64,000 nt of DNA from JACCZX01 sp963729165 (lineage in GTDB: Bacteria > Pseudomonadota > Gammaproteobacteria > Burkholderiales > Burkholderiaceae_F), in NCBI GenBank assembly GCA_963729165.1, contig CAVSMM010000010.1:186001-250000 (forward strand), read 5' to 3'. The position numbers were made by a program, and so were the translations under genes. A model generated the notes under the pieces. It searched no databases. It was not told the origin of the DNA and saw nothing but the letters and a program-made list of their open reading frames with translations. Below are positions 1-8,682 of this stretch, piece by piece (position 1 is the stretch's first letter; the number at the start of each line of letters is the position of its first letter).

Positions 1-1707
1 CACTCGCTTGTCTTGCTTTTTCAGCAGCAGCTGTTTGACCACCTTCCGGCAGATCTTGCTGATCTCGCGCTCGAGCGAGCGAACGCCGGCCTCGCGCGTG
101 TAATAACGAATAATGTCGCGAATCGCGCTTTCGGCAATCGACAGCTCGCCGCTTTTGAGTCCGTTGGTCTTCATCTGCTTCGGCAGCAGATGCTGCAAGG
201 CGATGTGTACTTTTTCCTCTTCCGTGTAACCCGACAAGCGGATCACTTCCATCCGGTCGAGCAGCGCCGGCGGAATGTTCATCGTGTTGCTGGTGGCAAC
301 GAACATCACGTCGGACAGATCGAAATCGACCTCGACGTAATGATCCTGAAACGTATGGTTCTGCTCGGGATCGAGTACTTCGAGCAACGCGGACGCCGGA
401 TCGCCGCGAAAGTCCATGCCCATTTTGTCGACTTCATCGAGCAGGAACAGCGGATTGCGCACGCCCGCCTTGCCGAGGCTCTGAAGGATCTTTCCGGGCA
501 TCGACCCGATATACGTCCGGCGATGGCCGCGAATCTCGGCCTCGTCACGGACTCCGCCGAGCGCCATGCGAATGAACTTGCGATTCGTTGCGCGCGCGAC
601 CGACTGCCCGAGCGAAGTCTTGCCGACGCCCGGAGGGCCGACCAGGCACAGGATTGGTGCTTTGAGCTTGTCGACCCGCTGCTGCACGGCGAGGTACTCG
701 AGAATGCGGTCCTTCACCTTCTCGAGCCCGTAGTGGTCGTCGTTCAACACCTTCTCGGCGTTGCCCAGATCATTGTTGATCCGACTGCGCTTTTTCCACG
801 GCAGGCCGATCAGCGTGTCAAGGTAGTTGCGCACGACAGTCGCCTCCGCCGACATCGGTGACATCAGCTTCAGCTTCTTCAATTCGGACGTGGCTTTTTC
901 GCGCGCAGCTTTCGGCATACGAGCGGCCTTGATTTTCTTCTCCAGCTCTTCGAGGTCGGCGCCCTCTTCGCCTTCTCCGAGCTCTTTCTGGATCGCCTTG
1001 ACCTGCTCGTTCAGGTAGTACTCGCGCTGGCTTTTCTCCATCTGCCGCTTGACGCGGCCACGGATGCGCTTTTCGACCTGCAGGATGTCGATCTCGGCTT
1101 CCAGCTGCGCGAGCAAATGCTCAAGCCGCTCGTTGATGCCGAACATTTCGAGCACTTTCTGCTTCTGCTCGAGCTTCAGCGGCAGATGCGCCGCGATTGT
1201 GTCGGCCAGGCGGCCGGCTTCGTCGATCCCGGCGATCGACGTCAGGATCTCGGCGGGGATCTTCTTGTTCAGCTTTACGTACTGATCGAACTGCGTGACG
1301 ATCGCGCGGCGAAGCGCCTCGGATTCAGCCGTCGACTGGTGATCGGGCACGATCGGCAGGACATCGGCAGTGAAATGCGCCGGGCCGTCAACGATGCGCT
1401 CGATTCTTGCCCGCTGCGCGCCTTCGACCAGCACCTTCACCGTGCCGTCGGGCAGCTTCAGCATCTGCAGGATGTTCGCTACACAGCCGATCTCGTAGAT
1501 ATCCTCGGCCTCGGGTTCATCTTTCGCCGCGTTCTTCTGCGCGACCAGCATGATGCTTTTGCCCGCCTCCATCGCAGCTTCGAGCGCCTTGATCGACTTC
1601 GGGCGGCCGACGAACAGTGGAATGACCATATGCGGGAAAACAACGACATCGCGCAGTGGCAGCAATGGCAGCGTTGTGGTTTCCGGCGGAAGAATCTGGG
1701 TTGTCAT
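1..1707 (-). CDS. lon: Lon ATP-dependent protease, N-terminal part (cut by window edge)
   Basis: This is the cytoplasmic AAA+ serine protease that degrades misfolded and regulatory proteins. The minus strand reads open for 569 codons from ATG at 1707 to base 1. It begins MTTQILPPETTTLPLLPLRD, the usual Lon substrate-binding N domain, followed by a coiled middle region rich in Glu and Lys and then the AAA+ module. That module has Walker A GPPGVGKTSLGQS and Walker B FLLDEVDK. The C-terminal Ser-Lys protease domain, roughly the last 200 residues of a protein of about 800, lies outside the window. It follows clpX with a 157 bp gap, the common proteobacterial order. I see no frameshift in this part. 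Identification is firm. Confidence 0.96.
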   Translation of the reverse strand, partial: MTTQILPPETTTLPLLPLRDVVVFPHMVIPLFVGRPKSIKALEAAMEAGKSIMLVAQKNAAKDEPEAEDIYEIGCVANILQMLKLPDGTVKVLVEGAQRARIERIVDGPAHFTADVLPIVPDHQSTAESEALRRAIVTQFDQYVKLNKKIPAEILTSIAGIDEAGRLADTIAAHLPLKLEQKQKVLEMFGINERLEHLLAQLEAEIDILQVEKRIRGRVKRQMEKSQREYYLNEQVKAIQKELGEGEEGADLEELEKKIKAARMPKAAREKATSELKKLKLMSPMSAEATVVRNYLDTLIGLPWKKRSRINNDLGNAEKVLNDDHYGLEKVKDRILEYLAVQQRVDKLKAPILCLVGPPGVGKTSLGQSVARATNRKFIRMALGGVRDEAEIRGHRRTYIGSMPGKILQSLGKAGVRNPLFLLDEVDKMGMDFRGDPASALLEVLDPEQNHTFQDHYVEVDFDLSDVMFVATSNTMNIPPALLDRMEVIRLSGYTEEEKVHIALQHLLPKQMKTNGLKSGELSIAESAIRDIIRYYTREAGVRSLEREISKICRKVVKQLLLKKQDKRV

Positions 1708-1864
1708 TCGAGTCGTTCCCCTCATGTGACTTTAAATGCCATATGCGCCCATGCAGGGTGAATGCAAGGGCAGAAGGAATACAGGCAAACCCAATCTAGC
1801 ACGCAGACGGCCTTCGCCGCAGGTCTGATAACGACGGAGAAACCGTGCTGATCGCGGCCAACGA

Positions 1865-3130
1865 TCAGCGAGGCGCGCTGGCAACTTTGGGCTGATCGGA
1901 GTAGATCAGCAGCGGCTTTCCGCCGGTGATCGTGTTGTCGTCGACGACGACCTTGATGACGTTCTTCGTGCTCGGCAAGTCGTACATCACGTCGAGCAGG
2001 ATGCTCTCGACGATCGACCGGAGCCCGCGCGCGCCCGTTTTTCGCTTCAGCGCCTTGCGCGCGATCGCCTTGAGGCCGTCGTTGCGGATCTCGAGCTCGA
2101 CGCTTTCCATCTGGAACAGCCGGTGAAATTGCTTGATCAGCGCATTCTTGGGCTCGACCAGGATTTCCACCAGCGCTTCCTCGCTGAGCTCGTCGAGGGT
2201 CGCGATCACCGGCAGGCGACCGACCAACTCGGGAATCAGCCCGAACTTGATCAGGTCCTCCGGCTCGACGTCGCGCAGCAACTCGCCGACCGCGCGGTCG
2301 CTTTGGCTCGTCACGCTGGCAGAAAAGCCAATCCCGCTCTTCTCGGAGCGGTTGCGAATGATCTTCTCGAGCCCGTCAAAAGCGCCGCCGCAGATGAACA
2401 GAATATTCGTCGTGTCGATCTGCACGAAGTCCTGGTTCGGATGCTTGCGACCGCCTTGCGGAGGTACCGAAGCGATCGTGCCTTCCACCAGCTTCAGTAA
2501 CGCCTGCTGCACACCCTCGCCTGACACGTCCCGGGTGATCGAAGGGTTGTCGCTCTTGCGCGAAATCTTGTCGATCTCGTCGATGTAGACAATGCCACGC
2601 TGCGCTTTTTCAACTTCGTAGTTGCAGTTCTGCAGCAGCTTCTGAATGATGTTCTCGACGTCCTCGCCGACATAACCCGCTTCGGTCAGCGTCGTCGCGT
2701 CCGCAATCACGAACGGAACGTTCAGAAGTCGAGCCAGCGTCTGCGCCAGCAGCGTTTTGCCCGAGCCGGTCGGGCCGATCAGAAGGATATTGCTCTTGGC
2801 GAGCTCGATGTCGTCCTTCGAGCCCATGTGCTTCAACCGCTTGTAATGGTTATAAACCGCGACCGACAGGATTCGCTTCGCCTTGTCCTGACCGATCACG
2901 TACTGGTCGAGAATGGTGCCGATCTCGCGCGGCGTCGGTAGATCGGACTTGATCGCGCCCGAGCCGGCTTCCGTCGTCGTCTCGTCGCGGATGATGTCGT
3001 TACAAAGGTCGATGCACTCGTCGCAGATGAATACAGACGGTCCGGCAATCAGCTTTTTGACCTCATGCTGACTCTTGCCGCAAAACGAGCAGTACAGAAG
3101 TTTTTCGCTCGAGCCTTTTTTGTCCGACAT
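1865..3130 (-). CDS. clpX: ClpX, ATPase subunit of ClpXP protease
   Basis: This 421-residue AAA+ unfoldase recognises substrates and feeds them into ClpP. The N-terminal C4 zinc-binding domain has Cys14, Cys17, Cys36 and Cys39. Walker A is GPTGSGKT at residues 119-126 and Walker B is VYIDEIDK. The GYVGEDVE pore loop follows Walker A, and sensor motifs with a C-terminal small domain (ALKRKTGARGLR) are present. Length is normal for the family and the frame is intact. It lies 30 bp downstream of clpP in the same direction, and lon follows, so tig-clpP-clpX are probably co-transcribed. Confidence 0.98.
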   Translation of the reverse strand: MSDKKGSSEKLLYCSFCGKSQHEVKKLIAGPSVFICDECIDLCNDIIRDETTTEAGSGAIKSDLPTPREIGTILDQYVIGQDKAKRILSVAVYNHYKRLKHMGSKDDIELAKSNILLIGPTGSGKTLLAQTLARLLNVPFVIADATTLTEAGYVGEDVENIIQKLLQNCNYEVEKAQRGIVYIDEIDKISRKSDNPSITRDVSGEGVQQALLKLVEGTIASVPPQGGRKHPNQDFVQIDTTNILFICGGAFDGLEKIIRNRSEKSGIGFSASVTSQSDRAVGELLRDVEPEDLIKFGLIPELVGRLPVIATLDELSEEALVEILVEPKNALIKQFHRLFQMESVELEIRNDGLKAIARKALKRKTGARGLRSIVESILLDVMYDLPSTKNVIKVVVDDNTITGGKPLLIYSDQPKVASAPR

Positions 3131-3160
3131 ATAACTGCCAAAACTCCCAGCGCTCGCGCT

Positions 3161-3811
3161 TTACGGTTGCTCGCTTCGGCTGACGAAAATCTTGTCGATC
3201 AGCCCGTACTTTACGGCATCGTCGGCCGACATGAAGTTGTCCCGATCGGTGTCTTTGGCAATCTTCTCGACCGGTTGGCCGGTCCGCTCCGCCAGAATCT
3301 TGTTCAGCCGCTCGCGCAGGTACAGAATTTCCTTGGCGTGGATCTCGATATCCGCCGCCTGGCCCTGAACCCCACCCATCGGCTGATGAATCATGATGCG
3401 CGAGTTCGGCAGCGAGTAGCGCTTGCCCTTGGCCCCGGCAGCAAGCAAGAAAGATCCCATGCTGGCCGCCACGCCGATGCAGATCGATGAAACGTCGGGC
3501 TTGACGAATTGCATCGTGTCGAAAATTGCAAACCCCGCGCTCACCGATCCTCCGGGCGAGTTGATATAGAGAGAGATGTCCTTATCCGGATTCTCCGACT
3601 CGAGAAATAAGAGTTGCGCGACCACCAGGTTAGCGGTTTGCTCCGTGATCGGTCCGACGATGAACACGACACGGTCGCGCAGCAGGCGCGAATAGATGTC
3701 GTAAGCGCGCTCGCCGCGTCCGCTTTGTTCGATGACGATCGGCACCATGCCGAGGCCCTGCGGCTCCATGGCGGTGCTCATCTGCGTTGTGCTCATGACC
3801 GGATACCTCAT
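3161..3811 (-). CDS. clpP: ClpP, proteolytic subunit
   Basis: This 216-residue serine peptidase forms the tetradecameric chamber partnered by ClpX or ClpA. The catalytic triad can be read as Ser117 (in GVAASMGSF), His142 (in IMIHQPMGG) and Asp191 (in DTDRDNFM). The start ATG overlaps the tig stop codon (ATGA at 3808-3811), which supports translational coupling. The first 20 or so residues are the short propeptide-like extension common in this family. The frame is intact. Confidence 0.98.
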   Translation of the reverse strand: MRYPVMSTTQMSTAMEPQGLGMVPIVIEQSGRGERAYDIYSRLLRDRVVFIVGPITEQTANLVVAQLLFLESENPDKDISLYINSPGGSVSAGFAIFDTMQFVKPDVSSICIGVAASMGSFLLAAGAKGKRYSLPNSRIMIHQPMGGVQGQAADIEIHAKEILYLRERLNKILAERTGQPVEKIAKDTDRDNFMSADDAVKYGLIDKIFVSRSEQP

Positions 3812-5160
3812 TTCCCTTTGTGCCCCATCAACTCGTCAAACTCGATCGGCGTGTCGACAACCTTCGCGCGCTGTAACACCCAATTCGTCACATTGTCCTC
3901 AAGCGCAACGGTTTCAAGGTCCGCCAGGCGCTTGCGATCCGACAGGTACCAGTTAATCACATCCTGCGGCTTTTCATAGCTCTGCGCAATCTCCTCAACC
4001 AGCTTGCGGATCTGATCGGGCCTCGTTTGCAGATTATTGGCGCGCACCACTTCGCCCAGCAACAACCCCAGGCGCACGCGGCGTTCTGCCTCGGGCGCAA
4101 ACAAGTCGAGCGGCAACGGCGCATCCTTGGGCGCCATTCCGCGCGCGATCAGATCACTGCGAGCACCTTCGGCAAGCCGTTGTTTTTCGGACTCAACCAG
4201 CGACTTCGGAACATCGAACGTACTCGTCCCCAGGAGTGCAGCCATCGCCTGGTCCTTGATGCGAGCTTTCAGACGCGACGCGACTTCACGCCCGAGATTG
4301 TTCTTGATCTCACTTCGCATTTTGGCGACATCTCCGTCGGCCACGCCCAGCGAGCGCGCAAAGTCGGCATCGATCGGTGCCAACACCGGCTGTTGCACCT
4401 GTTTGACCGTCACTTCGAAATTGACGGCCTTGCCGGCCATCTGCTGTGCTCCGTAATTGGAGGGAAACGTCAGCGCGAACGTCTTGCTTTGCCCGGGCGT
4501 CATTCCACGCACCGCTGCTTCAAACTCCGGCAGCATGCGCCCCTCGCCCACCGTGAACTTGAAATCGCTGGCTTGCCCACCTTCGAATGGCTGCCCCGCG
4601 TTCTCGCCCTCGGCATGCGTGCCTTTGAAGTCGATTGTGACCGCATCTTCATCCTGTGCTGCGCGCTGCACATCTTCGAAAGTCGCGCGCTGCTTCCGCA
4701 TGATGTGCAAAGTGCGCTCGATTTCCGCTTCGCCGACGGGACAGGTGGCGCGCTGTACTTCGGCGCCGGACAAGTCGCCCACGCTGATGTCCGGATAGAT
4801 CTCGAACGTTGCTGAAAACGTCAGGTCCTTATTGCCATCGGCCGACTCGTTCTCACCGTCCGCGACAGCGCGTGCCTCAAGGCGCGGTTGCCCTGCGACT
4901 TTTAATTTGCCAGCCGCTACCGCGGAGTTGAACGCTTCGCCGACCTTGTCGTTCAGCACCTCGGCCTGTACCTGCGCCCCATACGTCTGCTCGACCATCT
5001 TGATCGGAACCTTGCCCGGGCGAAAACCGGGCATCTTCATACCGCGCGCCAGCTTGGCGAGCCGCGTCTTCACTTCCTGTTCGATCGTCGCTGCCGGAAC
5101 GGTCAGATCGACACGGCGCTCAAGCGCGCTAAGGGACTGTATGGTCTGTTGCATTTTCAA
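3808..5160 (-). CDS. tig: Trigger factor, ribosome-associated chaperone
   Basis: This 450-residue peptidyl-prolyl isomerase and chaperone binds the ribosomal exit tunnel. The N-terminal ribosome-binding domain contains the signature GFRPGKVP near residue 50. The central FKBP-like domain (about 150-250, with VTIDFKGTHAEGE) and the helical C-terminal arms follow. It starts 18 bp downstream of tRNA-Leu and overlaps clpP by ATGA. Length and domain order are typical, so I am confident. Confidence 0.97.
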   Translation of the reverse strand: MKMQQTIQSLSALERRVDLTVPAATIEQEVKTRLAKLARGMKMPGFRPGKVPIKMVEQTYGAQVQAEVLNDKVGEAFNSAVAAGKLKVAGQPRLEARAVADGENESADGNKDLTFSATFEIYPDISVGDLSGAEVQRATCPVGEAEIERTLHIMRKQRATFEDVQRAAQDEDAVTIDFKGTHAEGENAGQPFEGGQASDFKFTVGEGRMLPEFEAAVRGMTPGQSKTFALTFPSNYGAQQMAGKAVNFEVTVKQVQQPVLAPIDADFARSLGVADGDVAKMRSEIKNNLGREVASRLKARIKDQAMAALLGTSTFDVPKSLVESEKQRLAEGARSDLIARGMAPKDAPLPLDLFAPEAERRVRLGLLLGEVVRANNLQTRPDQIRKLVEEIAQSYEKPQDVINWYLSDRKRLADLETVALEDNVTNWVLQRAKVVDTPIEFDELMGHKGK

Positions 5161-5177
5161 TCGAATGAATTGATCCG

Positions 5178-5264
5178 TGGTGCGAAGGGGGGGACTCGAA
5201 CCCCCACGCCGGTGAAGGCGTCAGGACCTAAACCTGGTGCGTCTACCAATTTCGCCACCTTCGC
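5178..5264 (-). tRNA. tRNA-Leu, anticodon UAG
   Basis: Read on the minus strand, the 7 bp acceptor stem is GCGAAGG/CCTTCGC, with discriminator A and an encoded CCA at the 3' end. The D-arm is GGCGAAATTGGTAGACGC. The anticodon loop is TTTAGGT, giving anticodon TAG, which reads CUA and CUN leucine codons. A long variable arm typical of class II tRNAs and the T-loop GGTTCGAGTCC complete it. Total length is 87 nt. It sits directly upstream of tig, an arrangement common in betaproteobacteria. Confidence 0.97.
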
Positions 5265-5370
5265 GGCGCAATGCCGATGTCGCTATCGCCCGCGACTTCG
5301 AAAACGGCGCGATTCTAACGGAAGCGTCGCAGCAGCTCAGTCACGCAACGAGCTGTGATAGCTTCAACGC

Positions 5371-6180
5371 ATGAGTGTGGGTCACTATGAAAACTTTCCG
5401 GTTGCCTCGTGGCTGATGCCGGCAAAGCTGCGGCCCGCAGTGCACGCGATTTATCGCTTTGCGCGTACCGCCGATGATCTCGCAGACGAAGGCGACGCTG
5501 CGCCGGAAGAGCGCCTGGCGGCGCTCGACGCGATGCGAGAACAGCTGCGAGCAATCGCCGACGGCCGCTCGAGTGAGTGGCAGGATCTGGCTGCTGCGAT
5601 TAAAGAGCACCAGCTGCCGCTGCCGCTTTTCTTCGATCTGTTGTCGGCGTTCTCGCAGGACGTGGTGACGGGGCGCTACGACTCGTTCGAGGTCTTGATC
5701 GACTACTGCAGGCGCTCGGCAAATCCGATCGGACGCCTGCTGCTGCATCTGTTTGCGCGCAGCGACGCAACGCTGCTGCAGCACTCGGATGCCATCTGCA
5801 CCGGGTTGCAGCTCGCAAACTTCTGGCAGGACATTGCGGTCGATTGGCGCAAAGGGCGCGTGTACCTGCCACAGCGGGATCTGACCCAGTTCGGCGTCAG
5901 CGAAGCGCAGATCGCGCGCGGCGAAGTCAACGAGCGTTGGCGGAACCTGATGGCATTCGAAGTCCAGCGCACGCGCGAACTCTTGCAGAGCGGCGCCCCG
6001 CTGGCTCGCGAGCTCGGCGGCAGGATCGGAGTCGAGCTGCGCCTCGTGGTGCAAGGCGGGCTCCGCATTCTCGAGCGGATCGACGCCGTCAACGGCGATG
6101 TGTTCTCGCATCGACCGACCTTGTCGGCGCGCGACTGGACGTTGATGGGCTGGCGCGCACTGCAACCGCTGCCGGCATGA
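5371..6180 (+). CDS. hpnC: HpnC, squalene synthase-like (hydroxysqualene-forming)
   Basis: This 269-residue all-alpha prenyl synthase has the first Asp-rich motif near residue 35 (ARTADDLADE) and the second near 160 (NFWQDIAVDWRKGRVYLP). In the three-gene bacterial route HpnD makes presqualene diphosphate, HpnC turns it into hydroxysqualene and HpnE reduces that to squalene, the precursor of hopanoids. It is first in the hpnC-hpnD-hpnE series. Its TGA stop overlaps an ATG that opens the first unit of the tandem repeat described separately, which suggests hpnC and hpnD once overlapped by ATGA. No hopene cyclase is in the window. Confidence 0.93.
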   Translation: MSVGHYENFPVASWLMPAKLRPAVHAIYRFARTADDLADEGDAAPEERLAALDAMREQLRAIADGRSSEWQDLAAAIKEHQLPLPLFFDLLSAFSQDVVTGRYDSFEVLIDYCRRSANPIGRLLLHLFARSDATLLQHSDAICTGLQLANFWQDIAVDWRKGRVYLPQRDLTQFGVSEAQIARGEVNERWRNLMAFEVQRTRELLQSGAPLARELGGRIGVELRLVVQGGLRILERIDAVNGDVFSHRPTLSARDWTLMGWRALQPLPA

Positions 6181-6401
6181 CGCCCGACGAGTACTGCCAG
6201 CCTGCGAAGCGCGGTCGCGCTTCGCGCTTCCTTGAAGCAGCCGCGGCGCCCAAGCGCCGCACTGCTTTTTGCTGGCCCCGGATAGCGCGATGACGCCTGA
6301 CGAGTACTGCCAGCCTGCGAAGCGCGGTCGCGCTTCGCGCTTCCTTGAAGCAGCCGCGGCGCCCAAGCGCCGCACTGCTTTTTGCTGGCCCGGATAGCGC
6401 G
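6177..6401 (+). repeat. Tandem repeat, two 112-113 bp units copied from the hpnD start
   Basis: Unit 1 runs 6177-6289 and unit 2 runs 6290-6401. They differ by one substitution and one base in a C run. Each begins with ATGACGCC(C/T)GACGAGTACTGCCAG, the same 24 bases that begin hpnD at 6402, so the start of hpnD is present three times. Each unit then carries a 22-base palindrome (6204-6225 and 6317-6338) and a second stem-loop with a CCAA loop followed by TTTTT (about 6235-6269 in unit 1), which looks like an intrinsic terminator. A 39-codon ORF opens from the unit 1 ATG. Confidence 0.9.
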
Positions 6402-6435
6402 ATGACGCCCGACGAGTACTGCCAGCAAAAAGCAG
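6375..6435 (+). promoter_or_regulatory. 15 bp inverted repeat flanking the hpnD start codon
   Basis: CTGCTTTTTGCTGGC at 6375-6389 is the exact reverse complement of GCCAGCAAAAAGCAG at 6421-6435. The 31-base loop holds the upstream spacer and the hpnD ATG (6402). In the transcript this stem could enclose the start codon and reduce initiation, or it could be a relic of how the tandem repeat formed. The complementarity is seen directly; any regulatory role is inference. Confidence 0.55.
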
Positions 6436-7238
6436 CCGGCAGCGGATCCAGCTTTTACTATTCTTTTCTATTCTTGCCGCCTGAGCGGCGCCGTGCGATC
6501 ACGGCCGTGTACGCCTACTGCCGCGAAGTCGATGACGTGGTCGATGAGGTCAGCGATGCCTCCGCGGCCGAAGCGACGTTGGCCTGGTGGCGCACCGAGA
6601 TCGCGCAGCTATTCGCAGGCCATCCAAGCCACCCCGTCACCCGTGCACTGAAACCGTTCATCGGCAGTGATTTCGGAATTTCCGAACAGCGGCTGACTGC
6701 TGTGCTCGACGGCATGCAGGTCGACCTGCGGCAGAACCGCTTTCTCGACTACGCGGCCCTGCAGCGCTATGCGCATCTGGTGGCTGGCGTCGTTGGCGAG
6801 ATGTCAGCGTCGATTTTTGGGTACCGTGATCCGCGCACACTTGAATACGCGGCTCGTCTCGGACTCGCCTTGCAGTTGATCAACATCATTCGCGACGTTG
6901 GAGACGACGCGCGGCGCGGGCGGATTTACCTTCCGCTCGACGAGATGCAGCGCTTCGATGTCAAAGTATCCGATGTGCTCGCTGCGCGCGCTGTCGAAGG
7001 CTTCGTACCCCTGATGCGCCTGCAGGCAGAGCGCGCCCGCGCCGTGTATCAGGACGCGCTGGCGCGGCTTCCGGAAATCGATCGCAAGGCGCAGCGGGCC
7101 GGCCTGATGATGGGAGCGATCTATTCGGCGTTGCTGACCGAGATCGAGCGTGAAAACTTTCAGGTTCTGCACCAGCGCATCGCACTGACACCGTTGCGCA
7201 AGCTTTGGCTCGCCTGGCGCACCTGGGTGTTCAGTTGA
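6402..7238 (+). CDS. hpnD: HpnD, presqualene diphosphate synthase
   Basis: This 278-residue prenyl synthase condenses two farnesyl diphosphates to presqualene diphosphate. Asp-rich motif 1 is YCREVDDVVDE near residue 45, and motif 2 is NIIRDVGDDARRGRIYLP near 165. The reading frame stays open upstream to 6345, but that stretch is repeat sequence. ATG 6402 gives MTPDEYCQ, the normal family N terminus, so I start there. Its stop overlaps the TTG start of hpnE (TTGA at 7235-7238). The 5' end lies against the tandem repeat and inside an inverted repeat, which is unusual for this operon. Confidence 0.93.
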   Translation: MTPDEYCQQKAAGSGSSFYYSFLFLPPERRRAITAVYAYCREVDDVVDEVSDASAAEATLAWWRTEIAQLFAGHPSHPVTRALKPFIGSDFGISEQRLTAVLDGMQVDLRQNRFLDYAALQRYAHLVAGVVGEMSASIFGYRDPRTLEYAARLGLALQLINIIRDVGDDARRGRIYLPLDEMQRFDVKVSDVLAARAVEGFVPLMRLQAERARAVYQDALARLPEIDRKAQRAGLMMGAIYSALLTEIERENFQVLHQRIALTPLRKLWLAWRTWVFS

Positions 7239-8635
7239 GCACACAGCGAACGGCTGCAGTCGTAGGCGCAGGTTGGGCCGGGTGCGCGGCGGCGTCCGAG
7301 CTGGCGGCGCACGGCATCGCGGTCATGCTGCTCGAAGCAAGCGAGGAGCTCGGTGGTCGCGCGCGGCGCCTGGCACTCGAGCTGGGTGGACAGCGACACA
7401 TCCTCGACAACGGTCAGCACTTGTTGCTGGGCGCGTATGCCGAGACGACGGCTCTTTTTCGACAACTGAGCGTTGACGTTGCCGATGTGATCGAGCGACG
7501 CCCGTTCGAGCTCCGCTACCCCGACGGATTCCGTCTGCAGGCGTCGCGTCTGCCGCCACCGTGGCACCTGACCACAGCGGTGCTCGGCGCACGCGGGCTC
7601 GGTGTCTCCGATCGCTTGGCAATCACCCGACTGATGCGTGCGATGAGTGCGCAGCGCTGGAACGTCGGCAGCGATTGCAGCGTCATCGAGTGGCTGCATC
7701 GGTGCCGGCAGACGCCGCAGCTGATTCGACGCGTGTGGCGTCCGCTGGCGCTCGCCGTAATGAACACGCCGCTCGAGCGCGCTTCGGCGCAAATATTTGC
7801 CAGCGTGTTGCGCGACTCGCTCGCAGCGGCCGGCTCCGGTGCGAGCGAACTGTGGGTGCCGCGTGCCGATCTGTCGGCGCTGCTTCCCGAAGCGGTCGAA
7901 CGCTATATCGTGGAGCGCGGCGGTCACGTACGGCGCGACGCCCGAGTCGAGCGAATCGAGCGGATCGACCGCAGCCGCCGCTTTCGATTGCAGCTGCGCA
8001 ATGAGCCCGATCGGTCGATCGAGGCTGACGTCGTGGTCTACGCAGCGGCGCCAACCCATCTCGAACACGTCGTAGGTCACAGCGACACATTCAACGCCGT
8101 CTATCAGACGATCGCACGCTTTGAGCACGAGCCGATCTACACCGTCTATCTAAAGTATCGGCATCCGGTTCATGTTTCACGCGGCTTCACTGCGCTGCTC
8201 GACGATCCTGCAAAGCGCCGTTACGCGCAGTGGATCTTCGATCGTGGCGCGCTGGATTCGCGCAATCGAGGCGTCCTCGCTGCGGTGATCAGTTCGAGCG
8301 GCCCGCACGAAGCCGAGTCGCTCGAAGACGTCAGTCACGCAGTGGCGCAGCAGCTGACAGAAGACCTGTGACTGCCGCTGCCACTGGATACGCGCGCGAT
8401 TGCCGAGCGGCGCGCAACGCTCGCTGCCGTCGTGAGTTTGCAGCGTCCTGCAAATCAAACACCATGGCCTGGATTCACGCTCGCCGGTGACTGGACGGAG
8501 TCCGAATATCCGTCGACGCTGGAGACAGCGGTGCGCAGCGGACGAGCCGCCGCACGCGCAGCGATCGAAGGCAATCCTGACCGACCACGCTCGGCGCTGC
8601 AATGTCCGTCGAGCGCACAAGCTGCAGATCGGTAA
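7235..8635 (+). CDS. hpnE: HpnE, hydroxysqualene dehydroxylase, interrupted by in-frame TGA
   Basis: This FAD amine-oxidase-fold protein is the last step to squalene. The N terminus carries the dinucleotide-binding motif VVGAGWAGCAAASELA, then LLEASEELGGRARR and DNGQHLLLGAY. TTG 7235 is the likely start because it overlaps the hpnD stop. The frame hits TGA at 8369-8371 after QQLTEDL. The same frame then continues with LPLPLDTRAIAERRATLAAV and the C-terminal FAD signature GFTLAGDWTESEYPSTLE, ending at 8635. Because the frame does not change, this is a nonsense codon rather than an indel. A single-base sequencing error or a real recent mutation are both possible. Confidence 0.88.
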
Positions 8636-8682
8636 GCGGTGGCGCGCCGAATGCGATCAGCAGTGCGGCTCACCCGCGAGCG

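Noticed and set aside
13..861. 282-residue plus-strand open frame opposite lon
   Set aside because: Shadow of the lon coding strand, with His/Arg/Asp-rich composition and no recognisable motif.
6177..6293. 39-codon ORF in repeat unit 1 as a real leader peptide gene
   Set aside because: It arises from duplicated hpnD start codons running into hairpin DNA; no separate evidence of coding. Kept only as part of the repeat.
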